A DNA stretch of 64,000 bases from Skermanella mucosa. Its GTDB lineage: Bacteria; Pseudomonadota; Alphaproteobacteria; Azospirillales; Azospirillaceae. A program made the translations under genes and the position numbers. Below, one piece after another: positions 26,035-34,404 of the stretch; the first letter of the stretch is position 1; every line of letters starts with the position of its first letter. Below the pieces are notes generated by a model that saw only the letters and a program-made list of their open reading frames with translations, made no database searches and was not told where the DNA came from. The stretch spans positions 3,709,001 to 3,773,000 of the forward strand of contig NZ_CP086106.1 in NCBI RefSeq assembly GCF_016765655.2, written 5' to 3'.

Positions 26035-26922
26035 CTACTTGGCGCCGATCTCGTGGTTTGCCATAAGTTCGAGGGCCCGCACCAGTGCCGAATGATCCCA
26101 GGCATTGCCGCCGTTGGCCGAGCAGGTGTTGAACAGCTCCTGGCAGGTGGCGGTGTTTGGCAAGGCCACCTTCAGCTCGCGGGCACCCTGGAGCGCCAGA
26201 TTGAGGTCCTTCTGGTGCAGCTCGATGCGGAAGCCGGGGTCGAAGGTCCGCTTGATCATCCGCTCGCCGTGGACCTCCAGGATCTTGGAGCTGGCGAAGC
26301 CGCCCATCAGGGCCTGCCGGACCTTGGCGGGATCGGCGCCGGCCTTGGAGGCGAACAGCAGCGCCTCGCCGACCGCCTCGATGGTCAGCGCCACGATGAT
26401 CTGGTTGGCGACCTTGGTGGTCTGGCCGTCGCCGTTGCCGCCGACCAGCGTGACGTTCTTGCCCATCAGGTCGAACAGCGGCTTGACCTTGTCGAACACG
26501 GCCTGCTCGCCGCCGACCATGATGGTGAGCGTCCCGGCCTTGGCCCCGACCTCACCGCCGGAAACCGGCGCGTCCAGATAGTCGCAGCCCAGCTCGTTCA
26601 CCCGCCGGGCGAACTCCTTGGTCGCCATGGGGGCGATCGAACTCATGTCGACCACGACCTTGCCGGACCCGAGGCCCGAAGCGACGCCATCGGTGCCGAA
26701 GAGCGTCTCCTCGACGTCGGGGGTGTCGGGGACCATCAGGATGATGACGTCGGCGGCCTCGGCGACCGCGCGGCGGGTGTCGACCACCTTGGCACCGCCC
26801 TTGAGCAGCTCATCCGGGATGGGCGAGCGGTGCTTGACCACGATCAGTTCGTGGCCGGCCGACAGGATGTGCCCCGCCATGGGGCGGCCCATGATGCCGA
26901 GCCCGATGAAACCTACCTTCAT
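26035..26922 (-). CDS. garR: 2-hydroxy-3-oxopropionate (tartronate semialdehyde) reductase
   Basis: A 295-residue beta-hydroxyacid dehydrogenase that reduces tartronate semialdehyde to D-glycerate. It has the NAD(P) motif GLGIMGRPMAGHI at 6-18, the substrate-binding segment DAPVSGGEVGAKAGTLTIMV and the catalytic Lys in GQTTKVANQIIVA. Its ATG overlaps the stop of the FadR-type regulator (ATGA) and it has an AAGGAGAAG site. With the glycerate kinase it forms the lower part of the glucarate/galactarate route. A glyoxylate carboligase is not seen, favouring the aldarate source. Confidence 0.92.
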   Translation of the reverse strand: MKVGFIGLGIMGRPMAGHILSAGHELIVVKHRSPIPDELLKGGAKVVDTRRAVAEAADVIILMVPDTPDVEETLFGTDGVASGLGSGKVVVDMSSIAPMATKEFARRVNELGCDYLDAPVSGGEVGAKAGTLTIMVGGEQAVFDKVKPLFDLMGKNVTLVGGNGDGQTTKVANQIIVALTIEAVGEALLFASKAGADPAKVRQALMGGFASSKILEVHGERMIKRTFDPGFRIELHQKDLNLALQGARELKVALPNTATCQELFNTCSANGGNAWDHSALVRALELMANHEIGAK

Positions 26923-27659
26923 GTCTCTTCTCCTTGGTTATCCGGTTGGCGGCCCGGTGCGGGCCAGTCCTCGGCCAGCATGATCCTCTGGACTCCGGCC
27001 AGATGCCCGCGCATCGCGTCGCGCGCCGCGGGTCCATCGCGGCGGCCCAGCGCGTCGAGGATGCGGGCATGCTCCGCCAGCGACGCCCGATGGTTCTCGG
27101 GCAGGCCGCTGCGCCGGCTCAGCCCGTCGAAGATCGGTTCGCCGGACTCGTCCCACAGCCGGTCGACCATCGAGGCCAGCACGGAGTTGCCGGTCGCCCG
27201 GGCGATGCGGGCGTGGAACAGGCGGTCGGCGGCCCGGACGTCCTGGCCGGCATCGACCCCTTCCCGCATCCGGTCCAGCGCCTCGGCGATGGAGGCGAGA
27301 TCGTCGGCGGTGGCGCAACCGGCGGCGGCGAAGGCGACCTCCGGCTCGATCAGCAGGCGCGCGGCGATCAAGTCGAACGGGCTCGGACCGATGTCGGGCG
27401 ACGAAAAGATCGGCGATGCCCCTTGCGGAGCCTTGCGGACGTAGGCGCCGGACCCGGTCCGAACCTCGACGAGGCCGGCGATCTCCAGCGCGATCATGGC
27501 TTCGCGCACCGTCGGGCGGCTGACGCCGAGCTGGCGCGCGAGGTCGCGTTCGGGGGGCAGGCGGTGGCCCGGCGGGAACTCGCCCCGCCGGATCAGGTCG
27601 CCGAGCTGGCCGGCGACCTGCTGGTACAGCCGCTGCGTCTCTACGGTCTGGATGGGCAG
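26919..27659 (-). CDS. GntR/FadR family transcriptional regulator with apparent CTG start
   Basis: A 246-residue regulator. The N-terminal winged HTH reads LYQQVAGQLGDLIRRGEFPP, then LPPERDLARQLGVSRPTVRE; the C-terminal FCD ligand domain runs from about 95 to 230 (RLLIEPEVAFAAAG, RLFHARIARATGN, EHARILDALGRRD). There is no ATG, GTG or TTG in frame ahead of the HTH before the upstream stop at about 27762; the first GTG (27509) falls inside the recognition helix. A CTG at 27659 lies 7 bases after GGAGGA and gives the normal length, LPIQTVETQRLYQQ. The gene sits between udh and garR and is probably their regulator. Confidence 0.85.
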   Translation of the reverse strand: MPIQTVETQRLYQQVAGQLGDLIRRGEFPPGHRLPPERDLARQLGVSRPTVREAMIALEIAGLVEVRTGSGAYVRKAPQGASPIFSSPDIGPSPFDLIAARLLIEPEVAFAAAGCATADDLASIAEALDRMREGVDAGQDVRAADRLFHARIARATGNSVLASMVDRLWDESGEPIFDGLSRRSGLPENHRASLAEHARILDALGRRDGPAARDAMRGHLAGVQRIMLAEDWPAPGRQPDNQGEET

Positions 27660-27702
27660 CTCAAGGTCCTCCGGCTTCCGGCTCGGTGATCCCGGCGGAC
27701 GC

Positions 27703-28530
27703 TCAGCGATCGTCGGACGACAGCGGACGGGGCCGGCGTTCCGGCGGGGTATAGTTCATCGGGGCGAAGCTGCCGCCCTGGTACCGTTGGCCCACGGCGT
27801 CGATCGGGTTGGGCTTCGGCAGGATCTCGGCGGCGTAGTCCTCCGCGTTCTGGCGCGGGTGGTAGCCCAGCCGCTCGGCACCCGAATTGTCCCAGTAGGA
27901 GCGCGTGTTGGCCGAGACGCCCCAGACGGCAAGATAGTCGACGTCGGGCGCCGTGACGCAGCGGACGATCAGTTCGATCATGTCCTCGTGGCCGAGCCAG
28001 GTGCTGAGATGGCGGAACTGGGTCGGCCGCTCCTCGGCGGAGCCGATCCGCAGGCTGATCCCCTCGATGCCGTGCTTGTCCCAGTACATACGGGTCATGG
28101 CCTCGCCCCAGACCTTGCTGAGGCCGTAGAGGCCGTCGGGCCGGTAGTCGCAGCCGAGGCCCAGCTTTTCCTCGACCGGGTGCATGCCGGTCGCATGGTT
28201 GGAACTGGCGAAGACGATGCGCCGCACGCCGTGCCGACGGGCTCCCTCGTAGACCTCGTACAGGGCGCGCAGGTTGTTCTCGATGATCTCGGGCAGCGGT
28301 TTCTCGTTGCTGGTCCCGGCCATGTGGACCAGCACGTCGGTGCCGACGAGCAGCCGGTCCACCACCGCCGGGTCGCGCAGGTCGCCGTGGCAGACCTCCT
28401 CCTCCGGCGAGATCGGGTCGAGAGGACGGGAACCGCCGGCGGAGCGGAGACCGAAACCGCGGGCCAGCAACGCCGGGCGCAGCACGCGCCCGATGGAGCC
28501 GCTGCCCCCGGACAGGGCGATTTTCGTCAT
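27703..28530 (-). CDS. udh: Uronate dehydrogenase (NAD-dependent epimerase/dehydratase family)
   Basis: A 275-residue extended-type SDR: GGSGSIGRVLRPALL at the N-terminus, SSNHATGMHP in the active-site strand and the YGLSK catalytic pair. The C-terminal blocks RIGSAEERPTQFRHLSTWLG and VWGVSANTRSYWDNSGAERL closely match the Agrobacterium uronate dehydrogenase pattern. It should oxidise galacturonate or glucuronate to the aldarolactone. It is the first gene of the leftward operon udh, regulator, garR, glycerate kinase, galM. The dehydratase and aldolase that link Udh to GarR are not in this window. Confidence 0.87.
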   Translation of the reverse strand: MTKIALSGGSGSIGRVLRPALLARGFGLRSAGGSRPLDPISPEEEVCHGDLRDPAVVDRLLVGTDVLVHMAGTSNEKPLPEIIENNLRALYEVYEGARRHGVRRIVFASSNHATGMHPVEEKLGLGCDYRPDGLYGLSKVWGEAMTRMYWDKHGIEGISLRIGSAEERPTQFRHLSTWLGHEDMIELIVRCVTAPDVDYLAVWGVSANTRSYWDNSGAERLGYHPRQNAEDYAAEILPKPNPIDAVGQRYQGGSFAPMNYTPPERRPRPLSSDDR

Positions 28531-28693
28531 TGCGGCGGGCCTTCGGTGTCGGCGTGGCGTGAGAAGGTGCCTGACGGCGGCATCGGCATTTCCCCCATCC
28601 CTGGTTGCAGGCCCGTCTTGCTGTCGCGGGCCTTCGGCATGCCGATGAGTGTCGATGAAACAGGCACGCCCGTCAACCGGCTAAATGGCCGGG

Positions 28694-28707
28694 TGGCCTT
28701 ACCAATT
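28694..28707. promoter_or_regulatory. Candidate FadR/PdhR-type half-symmetric operator upstream of udh
   Basis: On the minus strand the sequence reads AATTGGTAAGGCCA. Its left half matches the AATTGGT half-site known for PdhR/LldR-type members of the FadR subfamily, and the right half is degenerate. It lies about 165 bp before the udh ATG. This is a weak, pattern-based suggestion. Confidence 0.3.
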
Positions 28708-28721
28708 AACCGACGGTACCT

Positions 28722-29636
28722 TCAGGCCCTGCGCTCCTGCGCCAGCAGGTAGAGGCCCGATGCGATGATGATCGCGGCGCCGGCGAAGGTCCAGGGCGAC
28801 GGGACATGGCCGAAAACCAGGTATCCCAGCGTCACCATGCCGATGATCTGCGCATAGGTGAAGGGAGCCAGGACGGAGGCCGGAACATGCCGGTGGGCAA
28901 GGATGAGCAGGAAGTGCCCTGCCGCACCGAAGAAACCGGCGCCCGCCAGCATGGCCCAGGTCGCCAGATCGGGCGGCGGCACCCACACGACGTAGAGCAA
29001 GGGCAGCAAGGCGACCGTCGGAAAGGCGGCCATGACAAGCAGCATGCTGCCCGGCGAGTCCGACTGGGCGAGCGACCGGGTCATGATGACATACCCGGCG
29101 CTGGTGGCGGCGGACGCCAGCGACAGCAGCACCGCCCAATGGACTTCCGCGACGCCGGGACGGGTGACCACCAGGATTCCCGCGAAACCGACCGCGATGG
29201 CGGCCCAGCGCCTCGGACCGACCGTCTCCTTCAGGAACAGGACCGACAGGATCGCGATGAACAGCGGCCCCAGGAACTGGATCGTCACCGTTTCGACCAG
29301 TTGAAGGTGACGCAGCGCCATGAAGTTGAGTCCGGTGCACAGCGTCAGGAGGGCCGCGCGGCCGATCTGGGCGAGCGGCCGGGTCATCCGCCACGCCGAC
29401 CGGGAACGCCACGGGTTCAGGAAAACCATGGCGAGGACGAAGTGGACCGCGTAGCGGAACCACACGACCTCGACCGTCGGCACATGCCGGCTGCTGAGCT
29501 TGGCCAGCGTGTCCAGGAAGCAGAACAGAGTCACCGCCGCGACGGCGAGGCCGATACCCTGGAGCCGGCGGCTTCGAGCGAGGGCGGCGTCGACCGGGGT
29601 GGGATCGGTCAACGTCTGGGCCTGGGCTTGGGTCAC
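28722..29636 (-). CDS. DMT superfamily transporter (EamA domains)
   Basis: A 304-residue inner-membrane protein with ten predicted spans in two EamA repeats (about 22-150 and 160-300); examples are VAAVTLFCFLDTLAKL and FAGAAIIIASGLYLLAQERR. Such proteins export metabolites or amino acids. The start is uncertain: the frame is open to 29729, but the GTG at 29636 gives a normal soluble N-terminus before the first span. It lies upstream of udh on the same strand with a 191-bp gap, so a shared transcript is possible but not supported. Confidence 0.82.
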   Translation of the reverse strand: MTQAQAQTLTDPTPVDAALARSRRLQGIGLAVAAVTLFCFLDTLAKLSSRHVPTVEVVWFRYAVHFVLAMVFLNPWRSRSAWRMTRPLAQIGRAALLTLCTGLNFMALRHLQLVETVTIQFLGPLFIAILSVLFLKETVGPRRWAAIAVGFAGILVVTRPGVAEVHWAVLLSLASAATSAGYVIMTRSLAQSDSPGSMLLVMAAFPTVALLPLLYVVWVPPPDLATWAMLAGAGFFGAAGHFLLILAHRHVPASVLAPFTYAQIIGMVTLGYLVFGHVPSPWTFAGAAIIIASGLYLLAQERRA

Positions 29637-29741
29637 GGCGATGGTCCGTTCTGCGCATTGCCGGGCCGGAGCGGCCCGGCGGGCGGGGAAGCACCCAGCT
29701 CTGATAGCCCCTGCGCCGCAGGCGGGCAACTCACCTTATCG

Positions 29742-30443
29742 TCAGCGGAGCGACCAGACTGTCGTCAGCGAACCGGCGTTCTCGGTGCAGAGCGGCAGCG
29801 CCTCCCCGTTCCGGTAGACGCGATAGCATTTGCCGGGATCGCCGGGAAGGAAGCGCGACGCCGGATCGAGGCCGGAAGGGATCCCGTCCGTCAGGAGCCA
29901 GCGGTTGTCGGACTGGAGGCAGATCGACGCCGGCTGCGCGCGGCAATCCCCCTGGCCGGGCGCACAGGTCTGATAGGTCACGGCATAGCACAGGTTCTGC
30001 GCCGGCGCTTGGGACGGCATGCTCTGGCCGCCTGCCCGGGCATGGTCCGGCTGGCCGCTCTGCCCGCTCCGGGGGGCCGCGGCCGGCATTCCGCCGGGAC
30101 CGCCGCCCCCCGTGTCGCCGCCGGTGCAGCTGTATCCCTGGGCCTCGAAATTCCGCTTCATCCGGTCAATGGCATCGATGCAGACCTGGCCGGTTTCCCG
30201 TGCCTGCCACAGCGTCTGCACCGGCTCGGCGTTCCGGTAATAGCGGACCGAGCACGGCGCGCCGCCCGGCTCGAAGACCCGGTCCATGCGCCGGGTCTGG
30301 TCCGTCAGGGTGCATACATGGGTTTCAGTCTGCTCGGCCTGCGCCGCAGCGGGAATGATCAGCAGGCACAGGACGGCGGCCTGAAGCATCGTACACAGCC
30401 TGATCGACAGCCCACCGTCGGTTCTCTGGCGGTCCCGGATCAA
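29742..30443 (-). CDS. Exported cysteine-rich hypothetical protein with internal repeat
   Basis: A 233-residue protein with a signal peptide (LCTMLQAAVLCLLIIPAAAQ at about 16-35). The mature part is Cys-rich (ten or more Cys) with a Gly/Pro/Ala linker at about 110-150. The two ends resemble each other: PGGAPCSVRYYRNAEPVQTL in the N-terminal half and PGDPGKCYRVYRNGEALPLC near the C-terminus, suggesting a duplicated disulfide domain. I do not recognise the family. It is probably periplasmic. Confidence 0.6.
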   Translation of the reverse strand: MIRDRQRTDGGLSIRLCTMLQAAVLCLLIIPAAAQAEQTETHVCTLTDQTRRMDRVFEPGGAPCSVRYYRNAEPVQTLWQARETGQVCIDAIDRMKRNFEAQGYSCTGGDTGGGGPGGMPAAAPRSGQSGQPDHARAGGQSMPSQAPAQNLCYAVTYQTCAPGQGDCRAQPASICLQSDNRWLLTDGIPSGLDPASRFLPGDPGKCYRVYRNGEALPLCTENAGSLTTVWSLR

Positions 30444-30575
30444 TGATCTCTCCCCTAGTCTTCCACGCTATCGGACCTGTTAACACGTAGAGTCCGCTTT
30501 GTGGTCAAGAAGGGTGCGTTCGGCAGTGGTGGCTTGTCCACTCTTTCGGGCTAATGCGGAACGGCGGCGCGTGGG

Positions 30576-30605
30576 GACCCGGCGGGCCGGATGGCCCGCC
30601 GGGTC
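30576..30605 (-). terminator. Strong hairpin after the coiled-coil gene
   Basis: A perfect 13-bp stem (GACCCGGCGGGCC pairing with GGCCCGCCGGGTC) with a 4-base loop lies 35 bp downstream of the stop at 30641. The T tract is poor, but the stem is among the most stable in the window. Confidence 0.65.
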
Positions 30606-30640
30606 GATCCTACGCTGGGGTCCGGATCACTGGGCCCGAT

Positions 30641-31798
30641 TCACTGGGAGGGCTGGGTCGATCCGCTCGCCGGAACGGTCCCGTCGGTATCCGGCTTGGC
30701 GGCCGCACGCAGAACCTCCGCCTGGTTGACCATCTGGTCGCGCAGGAGGCTCAGCTGCCTCTCGGCATCGAGGAAGACGGCCTTCGCCGCCTCGGCCTGT
30801 CGGGTCGCCTCCTGCTGCTGCTGGCGCAGCGCGTTGAGGGCCTGCGACCGCTGGGCCACCTCGTTGCCGATGGCGGCGAGGTTCTGGCTGGCCAGCGAAA
30901 CGGCGCCCTGAAGCTCGGAGATCCGCTGTTCACTCTGCGCGATCTCTGCATTCAGCTCGTCGCGCCGGGCCGTCAGGTTGGCGAGCTGGCCCTCGATCTC
31001 CTTCGCCTGGGCCTCGGTCCTGGCCACCTGGTCCTCAAGCTCCTCCCGGGTACCGATTGCGGATTCCATGGCCGTCATGTCGGCGGCGATCCGGTCCCGC
31101 TCCGCCTGCAGCCTCTCGATGTCCTGCCCGAGTTCGGCGACCTTGGCTTCGGCGGTGTCACGCGCCCAGGCGACGCCGCCGATCTTCTGGACAAGCTCGT
31201 TCCGCTCGCCCAGCAGGGTGGCGCGCAGATCCTCCAGCCGGGCGACCTCGTCGACCAGCGGCATCAGTTCGTCCCGCTGGCTGGTCAGTGCGGCCACACG
31301 CTTCTCGAGCCGCGCGACGTCGGTCTCGCCGACATCGCGCGCCCACGTGACGGCGCCGAGCCTCTGGACGATGCCGTTCCGCTCGTTCAGCATCATCGAC
31401 CGCTCGACCTGGACATCGGCGAGCTCGTCGTTGAGGCTGGCGACCTGGGCGGCCAGTGGCTGCAACTGGTCGCGCTCGCCGGTGACCGTGGCAAGCTGGC
31501 CCTGGGCGGTGGCTAGTTGCCCCTGGGTGCTGGTAAGTTGCGCCTGGGCATCGCCGAGCTGCGACTGAAGACCCGCAACTTCCGCTCTCAGGTTATCCGC
31601 CTGATTGCTGTAGGTGTTGGCCCGGGTCCAGCCGGTCACCGCAAGGATCAGCGCGATGGCCGTAGCACCGCCGAGCAAATAGATCGTTCGCCGATTGACC
31701 CAGCCTGGCTCCCGGCCGACGTTATCGGGACCCTTATCGTGCGTTCCGCTCGGGGCGGCCGTCCCCGTGGGCTCGGCCTCTGTTCCATTGTGAGCCAC
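30641..31798 (-). CDS. Membrane-anchored long coiled-coil protein
   Basis: A 385-residue protein: a disordered N-terminus (1-35), one membrane span (TIYLLGGATAIALILAVTGW, about 39-58), then about 300 residues of heptad-rich coiled coil (for example LQSQLGDAQAQLTSTQGQL). Two near-repeats, VARLEKRVAALTSQRDELMP and VARLEDLRATLLGERNELVQ, are each preceded by GAVTWARDVGET or GGVAWARDTAEA. The topology suggests a periplasmic rod anchored in the inner membrane. No functional domain is recognised. Confidence 0.65.
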   Translation of the reverse strand: MAHNGTEAEPTGTAAPSGTHDKGPDNVGREPGWVNRRTIYLLGGATAIALILAVTGWTRANTYSNQADNLRAEVAGLQSQLGDAQAQLTSTQGQLATAQGQLATVTGERDQLQPLAAQVASLNDELADVQVERSMMLNERNGIVQRLGAVTWARDVGETDVARLEKRVAALTSQRDELMPLVDEVARLEDLRATLLGERNELVQKIGGVAWARDTAEAKVAELGQDIERLQAERDRIAADMTAMESAIGTREELEDQVARTEAQAKEIEGQLANLTARRDELNAEIAQSEQRISELQGAVSLASQNLAAIGNEVAQRSQALNALRQQQQEATRQAEAAKAVFLDAERQLSLLRDQMVNQAEVLRAAAKPDTDGTVPASGSTQPSQ

Positions 31799-31999
31799 GC
31801 TCGCCTCCCTATGCTCTCTGTTATCGTCTCGATGTTTTGGCTAGGGGGCCATAGGTATGCATGCCAAGTCAATAACCGGGTGAGTACTAATAGGGTTCTC
31901 CAGGGACTACAACTTTCGCTCTCGTCCAAAGCCCGGATGCCGTATTGATCGTGGTGAAACCGATTTGCCGACTTGGACAACTACTTGTTCTCGCAATGA

Positions 32000-32023
32000 G
32001 GGGAGCCGGTCTCCCGGCTCCCC
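32000..32023 (-). terminator. Hairpin at the end of the urt-fmd operon
   Basis: A perfect 10-bp stem (GGGGAGCCGG / CCGGCTCCCC) with a TCTC loop begins 22 bp downstream of the fmdB stop. On the minus strand no T run follows, so it may mark the mRNA end with help from Rho. Confidence 0.6.
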
Positions 32024-32044
32024 TTTACCATCACGACTTCGCAA

Positions 32045-32401
32045 TCAGTGCGAGATCATCCAGGGACGTTTGGACGGGAACGTCTTCGCGCCGTCCCGGG
32101 TATAGACGGCGCTGCTCTTGCCGCCGCCCGAGCAGCAGGAGCAGCCGGGGCCGTGGCCGCCCGCTTCGCCCGGCGCCCGGTCGGATTTTCTCGAAAGCTT
32201 CGGCGCGTGCGCGCTTCGCTCGTTGGTTTCGAAGGCGGCCCGGCGCGCCGGGTCCATCCCGCCGATGCTCGGGAAGGACAAATACGCCCGGGACGCCGGC
32301 GCCCCGCAGTCGGGACAGCCGCACGGCTCGGCGGACCGGGCCATGGGCCGCAAAGCCGTGAAGGCGCCGCAGCTTTCGCACATGTAGTCGTAGACCGGCA
32401 T
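32045..32401 (-). CDS. fmdB: FmdB-type zinc ribbon protein
   Basis: A 118-residue protein beginning MPVYDYMCESCGAFTALRPM, with the zinc ribbon formed by CESC (8-11) and CPDC (29-32). This is the FmdB family, a putative regulator found next to amidase genes. The C-terminal half is a low-complexity basic region with a second Cys group (GPGCSCCSGGG) and a tail ending RPWMISH. It lies 11 bp after fmdA, the same pairing as in Methylophilus. The C-terminal Cys cluster could bind a second metal. Confidence 0.88.
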   Translation of the reverse strand: MPVYDYMCESCGAFTALRPMARSAEPCGCPDCGAPASRAYLSFPSIGGMDPARRAAFETNERSAHAPKLSRKSDRAPGEAGGHGPGCSCCSGGGKSSAVYTRDGAKTFPSKRPWMISH

Positions 32402-32412
32402 GGCGATGCTCC

Positions 32413-33642
32413 TCAGAGATCCGGGGCGAGCGGCACGTCGATCGAGCCGTCCAGCATCTTCTTCGGTCCGTCCGAACCGGGATTGATGTCGAACTCGAAC
32501 ACGCCGGTCGGCAGCCACAGGGTGGCGCAGGCGTTGGGAATGTCGACCACGCCGCTGATATGGCCCTGGACCGGTGCCGTGCCGAGGATCGCGTAGGCCT
32601 GGGCGCGGGTGAAGCCGAATTTGGTCAGGTACTCGATCGCGTTCAGGCAGGCTTGGCGATACGCCACATGGACGTCGAGATAATGCTGGACGCCGCCCTC
32701 GTCGACCGAGATCCCCTCGAAGATCAGGTAGTCGTCGTAGGTCGGCTTGATCGGGCTTGGCTTGAAGATCGGGTTCTTGATCCCGAACTTCGCCATGCCG
32801 CCCTTGATCAGTTCGACCTTCAGGTGGATCCAGCCGGCCATCTCGATGGCGCCGCAGAAGGTGATCTCGCCGTCGCCCTGGCTGAAATGCAGGTCGCCCA
32901 TGGACAGGCCCGCCCCCGGCACATAGACCGGGAAGAACACCTTGGCACCGCGCGACAGGTCCTTGATGTCGCAGTTGCCGCCATGCTCGCGCGGCGGCAC
33001 GGTCCGCGCGCCCTCGGCGCCCGCCGCCTTCGCGTCGTCGCCCTTGAGCCTGCCCATATGGGCGGTCGGGCCGTAGGGCAGCGTGGCGAGCGCCGGCACC
33101 CGCTCGGGATTGGTGTCGAACAGCGCCTTCTCGCGGGTGTTCCAGGTCTGGAGCATGTCGCGGGACGGCAGGCAGCCGATCAATCCGGGATGGATCAGGC
33201 CGGGGAAGCGGACTCCCGGCACGTGGCGCGACTTGGTGAACATGCCCTCGAAGTCCCAGATCGACTTCTGGGCCTCGGGGAAATGCTCGGTCAGGAAGCC
33301 GCCGCCGTTGTTCTTCGAGAAGAAGCCGTTGAAGCCCCACTGGCTGGCCGGGAAGGCGCCGATGTCGAGGAAATCGACCACCAGCAGGTCGCCCGGTTCC
33401 GCTCCCTCGACGCCGATCGGACCGGAGAGGAAATGGACCTGGGACAAGTCCACGTCGCGCACGTCGGCGGCGCTGTCGTCGTTCTTGATCTGGCCGCCGG
33501 TCCAGTCGAAGCACTCGACAATGAAGTCGTCGCCTGGCTTGACCGTCGCCACCATCGGGATGTCCGGATGCCAGCGGTTATGGATCATGTCGTTGTCGTA
33601 GGGGGAAGAGCCCAGGTCGATCTTGATGATTGTTTCCGCCAT
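32413..33642 (-). CDS. fmdA: Formamidase (acetamidase/formamidase family)
   Basis: A 409-residue cytosolic amidase that hydrolyses formamide to ammonium and formate. Diagnostic stretches include HNRWHPDIPMVATVKPGDDF, ECFDWTGGQIKNDD, FPGLIHPGLIGCLPS and HFSQGDGEITFCGAIEM, and the length is that of FmdA. It lies 56 bp downstream of urtE in the same direction, so the transporter and amidase probably form one nitrogen-scavenging operon. No urease genes are present here. The transporter may carry formamide or other short amides as well as urea. Confidence 0.93.
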   Translation of the reverse strand: MAETIIKIDLGSSPYDNDMIHNRWHPDIPMVATVKPGDDFIVECFDWTGGQIKNDDSAADVRDVDLSQVHFLSGPIGVEGAEPGDLLVVDFLDIGAFPASQWGFNGFFSKNNGGGFLTEHFPEAQKSIWDFEGMFTKSRHVPGVRFPGLIHPGLIGCLPSRDMLQTWNTREKALFDTNPERVPALATLPYGPTAHMGRLKGDDAKAAGAEGARTVPPREHGGNCDIKDLSRGAKVFFPVYVPGAGLSMGDLHFSQGDGEITFCGAIEMAGWIHLKVELIKGGMAKFGIKNPIFKPSPIKPTYDDYLIFEGISVDEGGVQHYLDVHVAYRQACLNAIEYLTKFGFTRAQAYAILGTAPVQGHISGVVDIPNACATLWLPTGVFEFDINPGSDGPKKMLDGSIDVPLAPDL

Positions 33643-33698
33643 GTCAGCACTCCTTCTCGATGGGTTGTTTGTCTTGGGGGCGAAAGGAAATACGGTGT

Positions 33699-34388
33699 TC
33701 AGACCGACAGGTACCGGGCGACCTGCGCCTCGTCGATGCCGGCCCGGGGCTGGTCCTGGACGATGGTGCCGTTCTCCAGCACCAGGACGCGGTCGGCGAT
33801 GTCGAGCGCGAAGCTCAGCACCTGCTCCGACACGACGATGCTCAATCCGCGCTCGTCCCGGATGCGCTTGAGGGTCCGGGCCATGTCGCGGATGATGCTG
33901 GGCTGGATGCCCTCGGTCGGCTCGTCCAGCAGAAGAACCTTGGGACGGCTGGCGAGCGCGCGGGCGATGGCGAGTTGCTGCTGCTGGCCGCCGGACAGGT
34001 TGCCGCCGCGCCGGCCCTTCATCTCCAGCAGGACGGGGAACAGCTCGTAGATGTCGGGCGGGACCCTGGTCTCTCCCGAGACCGTCAGGCCGGTCTCGAT
34101 GTTCTCCTCCACCGTCATGGTCGAGAAGATCATCCGGCCCTGGGGCACGAAGCCGACGCCCTTGGCCACGCGCTGGTGGCTCTTCAGGTGGGTGATGTCG
34201 GCCCCTCCGACCGCGACCGAGCCGCTGCGGGTCGGCACGATCCCCATCAGGGACTTCATCAGCGTGGTCTTGCCCATGCCGTTGCGGCCCATGATCGCGA
34301 CGATCTCGTTCGGAGCGACCGCGAAGTCCAGGCCGTGCAGGACTTCGCTCTGGCCGTAGGCCACGTGCAGGCTGGAGACGTTGAGCAT
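33699..34388 (-). CDS. urtE: Urea ABC transporter ATP-binding protein UrtE
   Basis: A 229-residue LivF-type ATPase. Walker A is GRNGMGKTT, the signature is LSGGQQQQLAIARAL, and Walker B is LLLDEPTEGIQP; the last phrase is typical of UrtE. The ATG at 34388 follows an A/G-rich leader and begins MLNVSSLHVAYGQSEVLHGL; a longer frame to 34442 lies inside urtD. It is the fifth gene of urtABCDE. Confidence 0.92.
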   Translation of the reverse strand: MLNVSSLHVAYGQSEVLHGLDFAVAPNEIVAIMGRNGMGKTTLMKSLMGIVPTRSGSVAVGGADITHLKSHQRVAKGVGFVPQGRMIFSTMTVEENIETGLTVSGETRVPPDIYELFPVLLEMKGRRGGNLSGGQQQQLAIARALASRPKVLLLDEPTEGIQPSIIRDMARTLKRIRDERGLSIVVSEQVLSFALDIADRVLVLENGTIVQDQPRAGIDEAQVARYLSV

Positions 34389-34404
34389 TTTCGGCGTTTC
34401 CCCC

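Noticed and set aside
24396-26066. 556-codon plus-strand frame opposite galM and the glycerate kinase gene
   Set aside because: A low-complexity product antisense to two genes with intact catalytic motifs.
32045-33514. A 489-codon open frame covering fmdB and most of fmdA in another frame
   Set aside because: Only its C-terminal 118 codons, from the ATG at 32401, are a real gene (fmdB). The upstream part is Arg-rich shadow sequence of fmdA.
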